In this document: positions 35,728 to 44,038 of the stretch, piece by piece | Layout: every line of letters begins with the position of its first letter | How positions within the stretch are numbered: the first letter of the stretch is position 1 | Assembly: GCA_965221505.1 (NCBI GenBank) | Contig: CBDCSI010000002.1 | Location: 1,054,001 to 1,118,000, forward strand | DNA: 64,000 bases | From: CAZPXZ01 sp965221505 | GTDB taxonomy: Bacteria; Pseudomonadota; Alphaproteobacteria; Rhodobacterales; CAZPXZ01 | Direction of reading: 5' to 3' | The notes under the pieces: generated by a model | The model's database searches: none | Told to the model about the DNA's origin: nothing | The model's input: the letters and a program-made list of their open reading frames with translations, nothing else | Translations under genes and position numbers: made by a program

Positions 35728-36822
35728 CTACAAAACCAGGTTCTGCCCGTCCGACGGGCGGAAGAAATGGAGCCCCTCGGGCCGGAAGGCGAGCCGCACC
35801 GGTTCGCCCGGCTCGAAGTGTCGCTCGGGCCGGGTGAGCGCGGTCAACCGGACGCCGCCGGCTTCCGCGATCATGACGCCGGTGGAGCCGAGCGCCTCGA
35901 AAATGTCGACGCGTCCGTCGATCGCGATCCCGTCCGGCATCTCGTCGCCGGGGCGAAGGTGCTGCGGCCGCAATCCGATCGTGATCCGGCGGTCGGCCTC
36001 CCCGGCGAGCGCGGTCCGCTGCCCGGCGGCGACCGGCAACCGCAGCTCGCCGGCGCGCGCCGTCAGGACGCCGGCCTCCTCGACCAGTTCGGCCTCGACG
36101 ACGTTGATGGTCGGCTGTCCCAGATGCTCGGCGACGAACAGGGTCTCCGGTCGCTCGAAGAGGTCTCTCGGTCCGCCGACCTGGACCAGGCGGCCGCCGT
36201 TGCCCATGACCCCGATCCGGTCGCCGAGCGAGAGGGCTTCGGCATAGTCGTGGGTCACGTATAGGGTGGCGACCCGGCGCAACTCCTCGAGCGTGTGGAA
36301 CTGGCTGCGCAACTCGTGGCGGATGCGGGCGTCGAGATGGCTGATCGGCTCGTCGAGCAGAAAAACCTGGGGGTCGGCGACCAGGGTGCGGCCCAGCGCG
36401 GTGCGCTGTTTCTGGCCGCCGGAGATTTCGCCCGGACGCCGGTCGAGCAGCGTGTCGATCCTGAGAAGGCGCGTCACGTCCCGGACCCTGCGCTCGATCT
36501 CGTCCGCAGCCAGCCGGCGCGCCTTCAGCGGCGACGCGATGTTCTCCGCCACGCTCAAGTGGGGATACAGGGCGTAGCTCTCGAAGGTCATCGCGACGTC
36601 CCGCCGATAGGGCGGAAGCCGGGTCACGTCCCGCTCGCCGACCGCGATGCGGCCCCTGTCGGGATTCTCGAGACCCGCCACCAGGCGCAGCAGGGTCGTC
36701 TTGCCGATGCCCGAGGGGCCGACGATGACGAAGAACTCGCCCTCCTCGACGACCAGCGAGAGGTCGTCGATGACCGGGAAGTCCCAGCCCTTGCAGAGGC
36801 CCTCGATCGCCAGGCGCGCCAT
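35728..36822 (-). CDS. ABC ATPase, sugar/polyol type (second of two)
   Basis: A 364-residue ATPase starting MARLAIEGLCKGWDFPVI. Walker A is GPSGIGKTT (residues about 36-44), the signature region reads ISGGQKQRTALGR, Walker B VFLLDEPISHLD, and H-loop YVTHDYAEAL. A C-terminal regulatory domain follows. Its ATG overlaps the permease stop by one base (TGATG) and its stop is one base before the next ATPase gene, so the operon is tightly packed. In-frame sequence upstream belongs to the permease gene read in another frame. Confidence 0.93.
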   Translation of the reverse strand: MARLAIEGLCKGWDFPVIDDLSLVVEEGEFFVIVGPSGIGKTTLLRLVAGLENPDRGRIAVGERDVTRLPPYRRDVAMTFESYALYPHLSVAENIASPLKARRLAADEIERRVRDVTRLLRIDTLLDRRPGEISGGQKQRTALGRTLVADPQVFLLDEPISHLDARIRHELRSQFHTLEELRRVATLYVTHDYAEALSLGDRIGVMGNGGRLVQVGGPRDLFERPETLFVAEHLGQPTINVVEAELVEEAGVLTARAGELRLPVAAGQRTALAGEADRRITIGLRPQHLRPGDEMPDGIAIDGRVDIFEALGSTGVMIAEAGGVRLTALTRPERHFEPGEPVRLAFRPEGLHFFRPSDGQNLVL

Positions 36823-37697
36823 CAGCCCTTGACCACGCCGAGCGACAGTCCGCGCACCATGTAGCGGCGCAGCAGGATGAACAGGGTGACGGGCGGAACC
36901 ATGGCGATCAGCGAAAACGCCATCTGGAGGTTCCACAGGGTTTGCGATCCGTGGGTGAAGGTGGGGATCACGATCGTATAGGTACGGACGTCGGTGCCGA
37001 CGAAGAGATTGGCGAACAGATACTCGTTCCAGGCGAAGATCCAGCACAGCATGGCGACCGAGATCATCCCCGGCAGCACCAGGGGCAGGGTGATCCGGAA
37101 GAACGCCCTCAGCGGCGTCCAGCCGTCGAGATAGGCGGCCTCCTCCAATTCGCGCGGCGCGTCCCGGAAGAACACCATCATCAGCCAAGTCGCCAGCGGC
37201 AGGTTGAACACCAGATAGAGGATAACCAGCGACCAGATCGAATCCGTGCCCCACGGCGTGGAATCGAACAGGAAGAACATGGGCACCAGGATCGCGACCG
37301 GCGGAAACATCCGGTTCGAGAGAATCCAGAAGGCCAGGTTCTCGCCGCCGGCCTGGCGAGGAAACCGGGCGAAGGCGTATCCCGCCAGCGTCCCGAGGAA
37401 CAGCGAGAGCACGGTGTTGATCGTCGCGATGACGAAACTGTCGACCAGCGCGTCGAAGTTGGTCGCTTCGGCGAAGACGGCGGCGAAATTGCCGAAGGCG
37501 AGAAGTTCGGGCCAGAAGGTCGGAACGGTCCGGTTGGTCTCGGCGGTCGTCTTGAGCGCCGTGATGATCATGAAATAGAGCGGAAAGAGCGTGAACAGGA
37601 GCCAGAGTCCGAGAAAGGCCAGGAAGAGGATACGGACGTAGCGCCATCTCTCGTCGAGACCGGGGCGCCCCGGCCCGCGGATCGCCGCGTCCGTCAC
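36822..37697 (-). CDS. ABC permease, sugar/polyol type (second)
   Basis: A 291-residue MalG-type permease. It starts at GTG two bases after the stop of the first permease gene; there is no ATG before the first span (VRILFLAFLGLWLLFTLFPLYF). The EAA loop is EEAAYLDGWTPLRAFFRITLP near residue 190-210, followed by the final spans. Together with the other permease it forms the channel. The GTG and tight packing suggest translational coupling. Confidence 0.92.
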   Translation of the reverse strand: MTDAAIRGPGRPGLDERWRYVRILFLAFLGLWLLFTLFPLYFMIITALKTTAETNRTVPTFWPELLAFGNFAAVFAEATNFDALVDSFVIATINTVLSLFLGTLAGYAFARFPRQAGGENLAFWILSNRMFPPVAILVPMFFLFDSTPWGTDSIWSLVILYLVFNLPLATWLMMVFFRDAPRELEEAAYLDGWTPLRAFFRITLPLVLPGMISVAMLCWIFAWNEYLFANLFVGTDVRTYTIVIPTFTHGSQTLWNLQMAFSLIAMVPPVTLFILLRRYMVRGLSLGVVKG

Positions 37698-37699
37698 GG

Positions 37700-38680
37700 T
37701 CAGGCCAGCCCTTGCGCGCGCATCACGCGCTTCATGTACTGCAGGAAGAGGGTCACCAGGATCGCCGAAATCGCGAAAATGATGATCGCGTAGGCCGCCG
37801 CCTCGCCCACGGCAAACTCCCGGATCCCGCGCTGAAAGGCGATATAGGTCGGCAACTCGGAGGTCTGGGCCGGACCGCCCGACGTCATGACGAACACCAG
37901 ATCGACGAACTTGAAGGCGTCGGTGAAGCGCAGGATGAATGCGATCGCGATGACCTCCTTCAGCATCGGCAGCGTGATGCGCCGGATCACCTTCCACTGG
38001 CTCGCCCCGTCGACCCGGGCGGCCTCGTAGACCGCGGGCGGCAGGCTGACCCGACCCGAATAGACGATCAGGAGCGGCAGCGCCGTCCAGTTCCACACGT
38101 CGGCGATGATGATCGACCAGAGCGAGACGCCGGCGTTGAACCACTCGATGTGTGCCGAGATCAGGCCGAGGTCGAGAAGCGCCTGGTTGACCGCCCCGTT
38201 CGACGGCGTCAGCAGGAACCGCCAGAGCACGCCGACGATCGACGGCGGCAGCATCATGGGAAGGACCAGCAGGATCAGGACGACGGTGCGCCAGAGGTTG
38301 GACTTGACGACCTCGTACAACGTCAGCGCGAGCGCCGTGCCCAGCACGACTTGGAGAACCGCGCCGAACGTCAGGTACTGGACGAGATGGACCAGGCTGT
38401 CCTGAAAGCGCTCCGAATTGAGTACCGTGGAATAGTTGGCAAACCCGATATAGCTGTGGTTGCCCATGAACAGGCCGGTGATGTTGGTGTCCCGGAGCGA
38501 ATGGTAGAACATCCAGACGGTCGGATAGACGACGATCGCGAATAACACCGCCACGGGCAGGCCGACCATGGCGATCGGCACCCAGCGGGCCACGATCAGC
38601 GGACGCCGACGCCGCCTGCCGTCGAACCAGTCGGGATAGGTCGAGGGATCGCCCCGTACGATCACCCTGCGCACGCTCAC
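37700..38680 (-). CDS. ABC permease, sugar/polyol type (first gene of operon)
   Basis: A 326-residue MalF-type permease with about six spans; the first is near residues 33-57 (VPIAMVGLPVAVLFAIVVYP). The EAA loop is YEAARVDGASQWKVIRRITLP near 225-245. It is the first gene of the operon, divergent from the methylthioribose kinase gene with about 240 bases between the starts. A short basic leader (GRRRRRP) precedes the first span. Confidence 0.93.
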   Translation of the reverse strand: MSVRRVIVRGDPSTYPDWFDGRRRRRPLIVARWVPIAMVGLPVAVLFAIVVYPTVWMFYHSLRDTNITGLFMGNHSYIGFANYSTVLNSERFQDSLVHLVQYLTFGAVLQVVLGTALALTLYEVVKSNLWRTVVLILLVLPMMLPPSIVGVLWRFLLTPSNGAVNQALLDLGLISAHIEWFNAGVSLWSIIIADVWNWTALPLLIVYSGRVSLPPAVYEAARVDGASQWKVIRRITLPMLKEVIAIAFILRFTDAFKFVDLVFVMTSGGPAQTSELPTYIAFQRGIREFAVGEAAAYAIIIFAISAILVTLFLQYMKRVMRAQGLA

Positions 38681-38798
38681 CGCCCGCGCCCCTCCGCCGT
38701 CGTCGGCCGAAAATCCGTCACCGGTGCGCGCAATCCTCTACTCCCGCTAGACGTTCCGGCAGGTTCGCGAAAGACACGGAACGCTACACGAGCCGACG

Positions 38799-38813
38799 TC
38801 GATTGTAAACGAA
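38799..38813. promoter_or_regulatory. GntR-like operator candidate in the importer/mtnK divergent region
   Basis: TCGATTGTAAACGAA is an imperfect palindrome with the GT..AC core of FCD-type GntR operators. It lies between the divergent importer operon and mtnK and matches the site at 23011-23025 at almost every position, including the flanking GAYG. It could control both directions. Confidence 0.4.
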
Positions 38814-38921
38814 CGAGATTCCCGTATGGTCATCCGGCGCCCGGCGGCAACCGCGGAGGAAGCGGACGGTCCCAGACGCCCCGGCGCGTTCGCACCCGAC
38901 ACGAGCGGAGGGAGACCGCGA

Positions 38922-40223
38922 ATGACGAACCGAATCGACGTGCCGACCGGCTACGCCCCCCAGACGGCGGAATCCCTGCCCCGCCTGCTCGGCGAGGTGC
39001 CGGCGATCCGGAGTCTCCTCGGGGGCAGCCCCGACTCGTGGACCGTCGAGGAGGTCGGGGACGGCAACTTGAATTTGGTGTTCAAGCTGCGCGGCCCGGA
39101 CGCCGGTCTCGCGGTCAAGCAGGCGCTCCCGTACGTCAGGCTCATCGGCGAAAGCTGGCCGCTGCCGCTGTCGCGGGCGCATTACGAACACAGGGCTCTC
39201 GTGGTCCAGGCGCGGCACGCACCCGGACTCACGCCGGCCGTGATTCACCACGACGCCGAGATGGCCTTGACCGCGATGGAGCTTCTCGAGCCCCACGTCA
39301 TCATGCGGCACGGGATGATCGACGGCGTCGTCTACCCGCAATTCGCCGAGGCGCTGTCCGACTTCGCCGCGGCGACGCTGTTTCGCACGTCGGACCTGGC
39401 CATGGACGCGGGCGAGAAGAAGGCGCTGGTCGCCGAGTTTGCCGGCAACGACGCGCTCTGCCGCATCACCGAGGACCTGATCTTCACCGAACCCTACACG
39501 ATCGCGGAAAACAACCGCTGGACCTCGCCGCAGCTCGACGGGCTCGCGGCCGCGTTCCGTGCCGACAACGATCTCAAGCTCGCGATCTCCCGGCTCAAGC
39601 TGAAATTCATGTCTTCGGCCGAGGCACTGATTCACGGCGACCTGCACACCGGTTCGATCATGGTCACCCGGGACGACACGCGGGTGATCGACCCCGAATT
39701 CGCGTTCGTCGGTCCGATGGGGTTCGATACGGGCGCCGTGATCGCCAATCTCCTGCTGAACTACTTCTCGCAGATCGGACACGAGGAGACGCCGGGCGAC
39801 CGGGACGCGTATCGGGAGTGGGTGCTCGAGAGCGTGGAGGAGTTCTGGAACGGGTTCCGCCGGAAGTTCCTGGCCCACTGGCGCGAGTCGGCGACCGGGG
39901 ACGCCTATCCGTCTCGCCTGTTCGACGACGACGTCGGACGCATCTATCTGTCGAAGGAGCGGGAGCGCTTCATGGACGGGCTCCTGGCCGACACGATCGG
40001 CTTCGCCGCCGCGAAGATGATCCGCCGCATCCTCGGCCTCGCCCATAACGTCGATCTCGAATACATCGCCGATCCGAACCTGCGCGCCGCCGCGGAAGCC
40101 AGGGCGCTCCTGATGGCGCGCGCCATGATGACCGACGCGGAGGCGTTTAGTTCCCCGGCGGCGGTGACGGCCGCTGCACGGAGGTGGAACGAGACCGCAT
40201 CGCTCCCGATTCGGAGCGCCTGA
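38922..40223 (+). CDS. mtnK: 5-methylthioribose kinase
   Basis: A 433-residue kinase of the methionine salvage pathway: phosphorylates 5-methylthioribose at C1. Protein-kinase-like fold with a nucleotide loop (VGDGNLNLVFKL near 48-60), an invariant Lys in LAVKQALPYVR, the catalytic HGDLHTGSIM near 240, and the metal Asp in VIDPEFAFVGPMGFD. These are MtnK signatures. The ATG was chosen because GGAGGGAG precedes it; an upstream in-frame ATG adds 32 unconserved residues. MtnA (isomerase) is not in the window. It is divergent from the two-ATPase sugar importer, which could therefore carry a thioribose-like sugar. Confidence 0.93.
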   Translation: MTNRIDVPTGYAPQTAESLPRLLGEVPAIRSLLGGSPDSWTVEEVGDGNLNLVFKLRGPDAGLAVKQALPYVRLIGESWPLPLSRAHYEHRALVVQARHAPGLTPAVIHHDAEMALTAMELLEPHVIMRHGMIDGVVYPQFAEALSDFAAATLFRTSDLAMDAGEKKALVAEFAGNDALCRITEDLIFTEPYTIAENNRWTSPQLDGLAAAFRADNDLKLAISRLKLKFMSSAEALIHGDLHTGSIMVTRDDTRVIDPEFAFVGPMGFDTGAVIANLLLNYFSQIGHEETPGDRDAYREWVLESVEEFWNGFRRKFLAHWRESATGDAYPSRLFDDDVGRIYLSKERERFMDGLLADTIGFAAAKMIRRILGLAHNVDLEYIADPNLRAAAEARALLMARAMMTDAEAFSSPAAVTAAARRWNETASLPIRSA

Positions 40224-40253
40224 GCCGGCGAAGGGCGACCGGAGGGCTGCGCC

Positions 40254-40644
40254 CTATCGGACGACCAGGAGTTCCCGCGGGAGCGAGCGGAGCCGCTCCG
40301 CGCCGCGGTCGGTGATCGCGATCGACTCCGAAATCGCGGCGCCGAACGTCTCCAGCCAGATCCCGGACTGGAAGTGAAGGCAGACGCCCGGCTGCAGAAC
40401 GGTGCGAAATCGACGCCGATTCGCGCTCCCCCCAACCCTGGGGACGGCCGAACCGGAACGGGATTTCCGACTCCGAATGAACTAGCACCGCCCGCGGCAT
40501 GTAGAACGACCAGCCGTCGAACCCGGTCAACCAGCACATGTTCGCGGGATCCTGGCAGACCAGGAGATCGAACCCCTGCCGTTCCATGGCCTGGCGCACG
40601 CGCGCCACCCGGCGACGGAATTCGGCCTCGCCGAAGGCCGGCAC
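40254..40644 (-). pseudogene. Internally deleted M24 (Xaa-Pro/ectoine-hydrolase-like) peptidase
   Basis: Two pieces of one gene joined directly. The 5' part, from a GTG, reads VPAFGEAEFRRRVARV ... LLVCQDPANMCWLTGFDGWSFY ... RFGRPQGWGERE, the N-terminal creatinase-like domain of M24 peptidases such as DoeA. The 3' part, in a different frame, reads PGVCLHFQSGIWLETFGAAI ... ERLRSLPRELLVVR then stop, the usual end of such proteins. The catalytic pita-bread domain with its metal ligands (roughly 250-300 residues) is missing. The gene is dead. A full gene would suggest former breakdown of an N-acyl or proline-containing compound. Confidence 0.8.
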
Positions 40645-40825
40645 GCACGTCGATCCAGATCCCTCCCCGTCAGTTTGCCGGAATCGGGTCAAGCCGTTCC
40701 GGCGCGTCCGGCGCGGTTCGCCCCGGCCCGCCCCGGCACCGCATCCCCTGCGCTGGTTCCGGTTATCCTGTCCGCGCCGCGCATGCGGGACGCCGGCCCG
40801 CGGACGACCCCCTCGGGAGGACGGA

Positions 40826-41470
40826 ATGCTGGAAACCTGGAGGCCGCCGGACGGCGCCACGGTGCTCGAGGATACGACGGTCGAACCCGGCATGCCCTGG
40901 AGCGGCACGATCGGCTGCGGCGAGTTTCTGACCCTGATCGACCTGGAAGGGAGACAGGCCGTCGACTTCCTCTGCTACTCGAGCGAGGATCCTGCCGAAC
41001 GCTACCATGCGCCGAACACGATCAAGATTCCCGGCAAGATCTATCTCTGCACCGGTTCCGTTCTGCGGTCCTCTCTCGCCCGACCGATGATGACCCTGGT
41101 CGAGGACAGCTGCGGAAACCACGACACCATCTTCGGCTGCTGCTCCTTCGAGGTCGACGACGTCCGATACGGCGCCCGCAACGAGCGGTCCTGCCAGCTG
41201 AACTTCGAAACCGAACTGGCGCGTCGCGGCATCGGCAAGGAACACGTGGTGCCGAACGTCAATTTCTTCATGCGCGTTCCCGTGGAGCCGGACGGGGCCG
41301 CCCGGATCGTGGACGGCGACTCGAAGCCGAACGACCGGGTGACCCTCCGGGCGGAAATGCCGGTTCTCGCGGTCCTGTCCAACTGCCCCGAAGCGCTGAA
41401 TCCCGCGACCGGCGGCAGACCGACGCCCATCCGAGTCGCTCACTGGCGCGGTAGTCTCGCCTGCGGGTGA
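40826..41470 (+). CDS. DUF1989 (urea-carboxylase-associated / carboxyguanidine-deiminase-like) protein
   Basis: A 214-residue DUF1989 protein. It has the conserved QAVDFLCYS, the HAPNTIKI segment, DSCGNHDTIFGCCS, RSCQLNFE, NVNFFMRVPV and the C-terminal SNCPEALNPATGG. Known members of this family include the two subunits of carboxyguanidine deiminase, encoded with urea or guanidine carboxylase. Here it stands alone, without a carboxylase, just upstream of a polar amino-acid importer on the same strand. I infer a hydrolytic step on an imported nitrogen compound; the substrate is unknown. RBS GGGAGGAC fixes the ATG; upstream in-frame sequence overlaps the pseudogene. Confidence 0.88.
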   Translation: MLETWRPPDGATVLEDTTVEPGMPWSGTIGCGEFLTLIDLEGRQAVDFLCYSSEDPAERYHAPNTIKIPGKIYLCTGSVLRSSLARPMMTLVEDSCGNHDTIFGCCSFEVDDVRYGARNERSCQLNFETELARRGIGKEHVVPNVNFFMRVPVEPDGAARIVDGDSKPNDRVTLRAEMPVLAVLSNCPEALNPATGGRPTPIRVAHWRGSLACG

Positions 41471-41577
41471 CCCGGAGTGCGATGACCGACTTCGCCCAGG
41501 CCCCGCGACCGGTCGCCGCGCGCGTTTCGGATCGGGCGGAACGACGGTATTCTCCGCCCCGTCAAATCGGAGGAAAC

Positions 41578-42354
41578 ATGCCGGACGTCCGCGAAGCGCT
41601 CGCCATTCGGGATCTCTACAAGCGGTTCGGGCCGGTGGAGGTCCTGAACGGGATTTCGATCGAGGCCCGGGAACGCGACGTCATCTCCATCCTGGGAAGC
41701 AGCGGCTCCGGCAAGAGTACGCTGCTCCGCTGCGTCAACCTCCTGGAAGTCCCCGATTCCGGCGAAGTCTCCGTCCAGGGGGAGACGATCCGCATGCGCC
41801 GGCGGGAGGGGCGGCCGCCGACGCCGGAGGACCGACGTCAGGTCGAGCGAATTCGAACCAAGCTCGGCATGGTGTTCCAGCAGTTCAACCTCTGGTCGCA
41901 CATGACCGTGCTGGAAAACGTGACGGAAGCGCCCCGGCAGGTGCTCCGTCTCTCCCGCGCCGAAGCGGTCGAGCGGGCCGAGGCGGTGCTGCAGCGAGTG
42001 GACCTGTTCGACCGCCGGGACTACTACCCGGCGCACCTTTCCGGCGGACAGCAGCAGCGCGCCGCGATCGCCCGGGCGCTGGCCATGGAGCCCGCGCTCT
42101 TGCTGTTCGACGAGCCGACCTCGGCGCTCGATCCAGAACTCGTCGGCGAAGTCCTTCGCGTCATGCGCAGCCTGGCCGAGGAGGGCCGCACCATGCTGGT
42201 CGTCACCCACGAGACCGGCTTTGCGCGGGAAGCCTCCTCCCGTATCGTGTTCCTGCACGAAGGCAGGATCCACGAGAGCGGGGAACCGCGGCAGATGTTC
42301 GAACAACCGGCGACGGAGCGTTTCCGGCGTTTTCTGGCGGGAACGCTACACTGA
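41578..42354 (+). CDS. ABC ATPase, polar amino-acid type (HisP/GlnQ-like)
   Basis: A 258-residue ATPase with Walker A GSSGSGKST (about residues 39-47), signature LSGGQQQRAAIAR near 155, Walker B LLLFDEPTSALDPE and H-loop VVTHETGFAREA, the last typical of amino-acid importers. A basic insert (RMRRREGRPPTPEDRRQ) follows strand two, as in HisP. The ATG at this position follows AGGAGG-type sequence (CGGAGGAAAC). Second gene after the DUF1989 gene, 107 bases apart, and 66 bases before the binding protein. Confidence 0.95.
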   Translation: MPDVREALAIRDLYKRFGPVEVLNGISIEARERDVISILGSSGSGKSTLLRCVNLLEVPDSGEVSVQGETIRMRRREGRPPTPEDRRQVERIRTKLGMVFQQFNLWSHMTVLENVTEAPRQVLRLSRAEAVERAEAVLQRVDLFDRRDYYPAHLSGGQQQRAAIARALAMEPALLLFDEPTSALDPELVGEVLRVMRSLAEEGRTMLVVTHETGFAREASSRIVFLHEGRIHESGEPRQMFEQPATERFRRFLAGTLH

Positions 42355-42420
42355 CGAGGTTCGGCCCGCCGTCCAAATGTCCCCCGCGCCCCGGGAGGAC
42401 GCAGCAACAGGAGTGAGACC

Positions 42421-43215
42421 ATGAAGAATCGTGCCGCGGCCGTCCTGGCCGCCGCCGCGCTGTCGCTCGCCGCGACCGCCGCCACCGTCGCGGGAGCGCA
42501 AACCCTGCGCATCGGCATCGAGGCCGCCTATCCGCCCTTCAGCATGGTGACGACCGACGGAACCTTCGTCGGCTTCGACATCGACATCGCGAACGCGCTC
42601 TGCGAGGAGATGAACGCGGAGTGCGAACTCGTGCAGCAGGACTGGGACGGCATCATCCCGGCGCTGATCGCCCGCAAGTACGACGCCATCATCGCTTCGA
42701 TGTCGATCACGGAAGAGCGCAAGAAGAAGGTCGCGTTCACCGCCAAATACTACTCGACCCCGGCGAAGTTCGCCCACAAGAAGGGATCCGGAACCACCAT
42801 CGACGCGGAAGGCCTGGCCGGAAAGACGGTCGGCGTGCAGCGGGCCACGACGCACGACAATTTCATCAGCGGCGAGTTCGGGGACACGGTGGAGATCAAG
42901 CGCTACGGCACCCAGGACGAGGCGAATCTCGACGCGGTCGCCGGCCGGGTCGACCTTCTGATCGCGGACTCCATCGCCCTGGACGAGGGCTTCCTGAAGA
43001 CCGAACAGGGGCAGGACTGGGAGTTCGTCGGTCCCGACTTCACGGATCCGCAGTATTTTGGCGAGGGCGCCGGCATCGCCGTTCGCCAGTCGGACACGGA
43101 ACTCCTCGCGGCGCTGAACGCGGCGCTCGACGCCATCCTTCGCAACGGCGTCTACAAGGCGATCAACGACAAGTATTTCGACTTCAACATCTACGGCGAA
43201 CCGCTGCCGGAGTAG
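42421..43215 (+). CDS. Periplasmic amino-acid-binding protein (HisJ/ArgT-like)
   Basis: A 264-residue SBP_bac_3 protein. Signal peptide MKNRAAAVLAAAALSLAATA..., cleaved near AGAQ. Mature protein begins TLRIGIEAAYPPFSMV, with the family strings GFDIDIANALCEEM, WDGIIPALIARKYDAIIASMSIT and ERKKKVAFT that match lysine/arginine/histidine-binding proteins. It should give the importer its specificity, likely a basic amino acid or a related guanidino compound. Followed by a perfect hairpin, then the permeases. Confidence 0.93.
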   Translation: MKNRAAAVLAAAALSLAATAATVAGAQTLRIGIEAAYPPFSMVTTDGTFVGFDIDIANALCEEMNAECELVQQDWDGIIPALIARKYDAIIASMSITEERKKKVAFTAKYYSTPAKFAHKKGSGTTIDAEGLAGKTVGVQRATTHDNFISGEFGDTVEIKRYGTQDEANLDAVAGRVDLLIADSIALDEGFLKTEQGQDWEFVGPDFTDPQYFGEGAGIAVRQSDTELLAALNAALDAILRNGVYKAINDKYFDFNIYGEPLPE

Positions 43216-43225
43216 AACCCGACCG

Positions 43226-43255
43226 CCTGCCGCGCCGCCCGCCCGGCGCGGCAGG
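43226..43255 (+). terminator. Perfect GC hairpin after the amino-acid-binding-protein gene
   Basis: A 12-bp perfect stem (CCTGCCGCGCCG and complement) with a six-base loop begins 11 bases after the binding-protein stop, before the permease genes of the same operon. No T-tract. Interpreted as a message-stabilising or attenuating structure. Confidence 0.6.
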
Positions 43256-43270
43256 ATCCGTGCATGAGCC

Positions 43271-44038
43271 GTGTTCGAATCGGTTGAAACGCTTCTCCGG
43301 CAGACCCTGGGCAGCCCCGCCGTCCTCGACGGATACCTCTATCCGTATCTGCTGAGCGGCTTCGTTCTGACCCTCCAGCTGGCGCTCGCGTCGCTGGCGC
43401 TGTCGGTCGTCCTCGGGGTCCTCGGGGCGGTCGCCCGACTCTCCCCGTCTCCCGTCTTGCGGACCGTCGCGGGCGCCTACACCACCCTCGTACGGGGCGT
43501 GCCGGACATCGTTCTGATGTTCCTGGTCTTCTTCGGCGGGCAGATTCTGGTCAACGACCTCGGCGCCGGCCTGTCCGATCTCGGCGACCGCTGGAACCTG
43601 CCTCTCGGCTGGGACTACCTGGAGATCAGCGAGTTTGCCGCCGGCGTTTTCACCATCGGCTTCATCTTCGGCGCATACATGACCGAGACCTTCCGGGGCG
43701 GCATCCTCGCCGTGTCGCACGGCGAGATCGACGCCGGACACGCGTTCGGACTCAGCCCGATCCGGGTGTTCTTTCGCATCACCCTGCCCCTCAGCGTGCG
43801 GCACGCGCTGCCGGGCTTCGGCAACAACTGGCTGGTGCTGGCGAAGGCCACCGCGCTCGTGTCCGTCATCGGTCTGGAAGACATGGTGTTCCGGGCCGCC
43901 CAGGCCGGCAACACGCTGCGCGAGCCGTTCACCTTCTACCTGGTCGTCGGAGCGCTCTATCTCCTGATCACCGGCGTCTCCGACGTAGGTCTCCGCTACC
44001 TGAACCGACGCTACCGGGTCGGCGTCCGGGAGGCGTGA
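43271..44038 (+). CDS. ABC permease, polar amino-acid type (HisQ-like)
   Basis: A 255-residue HisQ/HisM-family permease starting at GTG (MFESVETLLRQ). Spans are near residues 22-48, 70-90, 118-140, 180-200 and 218-238. The EAA-type loop is AGHAFGLSPIRVFFRITLP near 155-175. Its stop overlaps the next permease start (GTGA). Inner-membrane half of the channel. Confidence 0.92.
   Translation: MFESVETLLRQTLGSPAVLDGYLYPYLLSGFVLTLQLALASLALSVVLGVLGAVARLSPSPVLRTVAGAYTTLVRGVPDIVLMFLVFFGGQILVNDLGAGLSDLGDRWNLPLGWDYLEISEFAAGVFTIGFIFGAYMTETFRGGILAVSHGEIDAGHAFGLSPIRVFFRITLPLSVRHALPGFGNNWLVLAKATALVSVIGLEDMVFRAAQAGNTLREPFTFYLVVGALYLLITGVSDVGLRYLNRRYRVGVREA

Noticed and set aside
36823..37647. N-terminal extension of the second sugar-type ATPase
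   Set aside because: The added sequence is the permease gene in another frame; the ATG at 36822 gives a canonical ATPase start.
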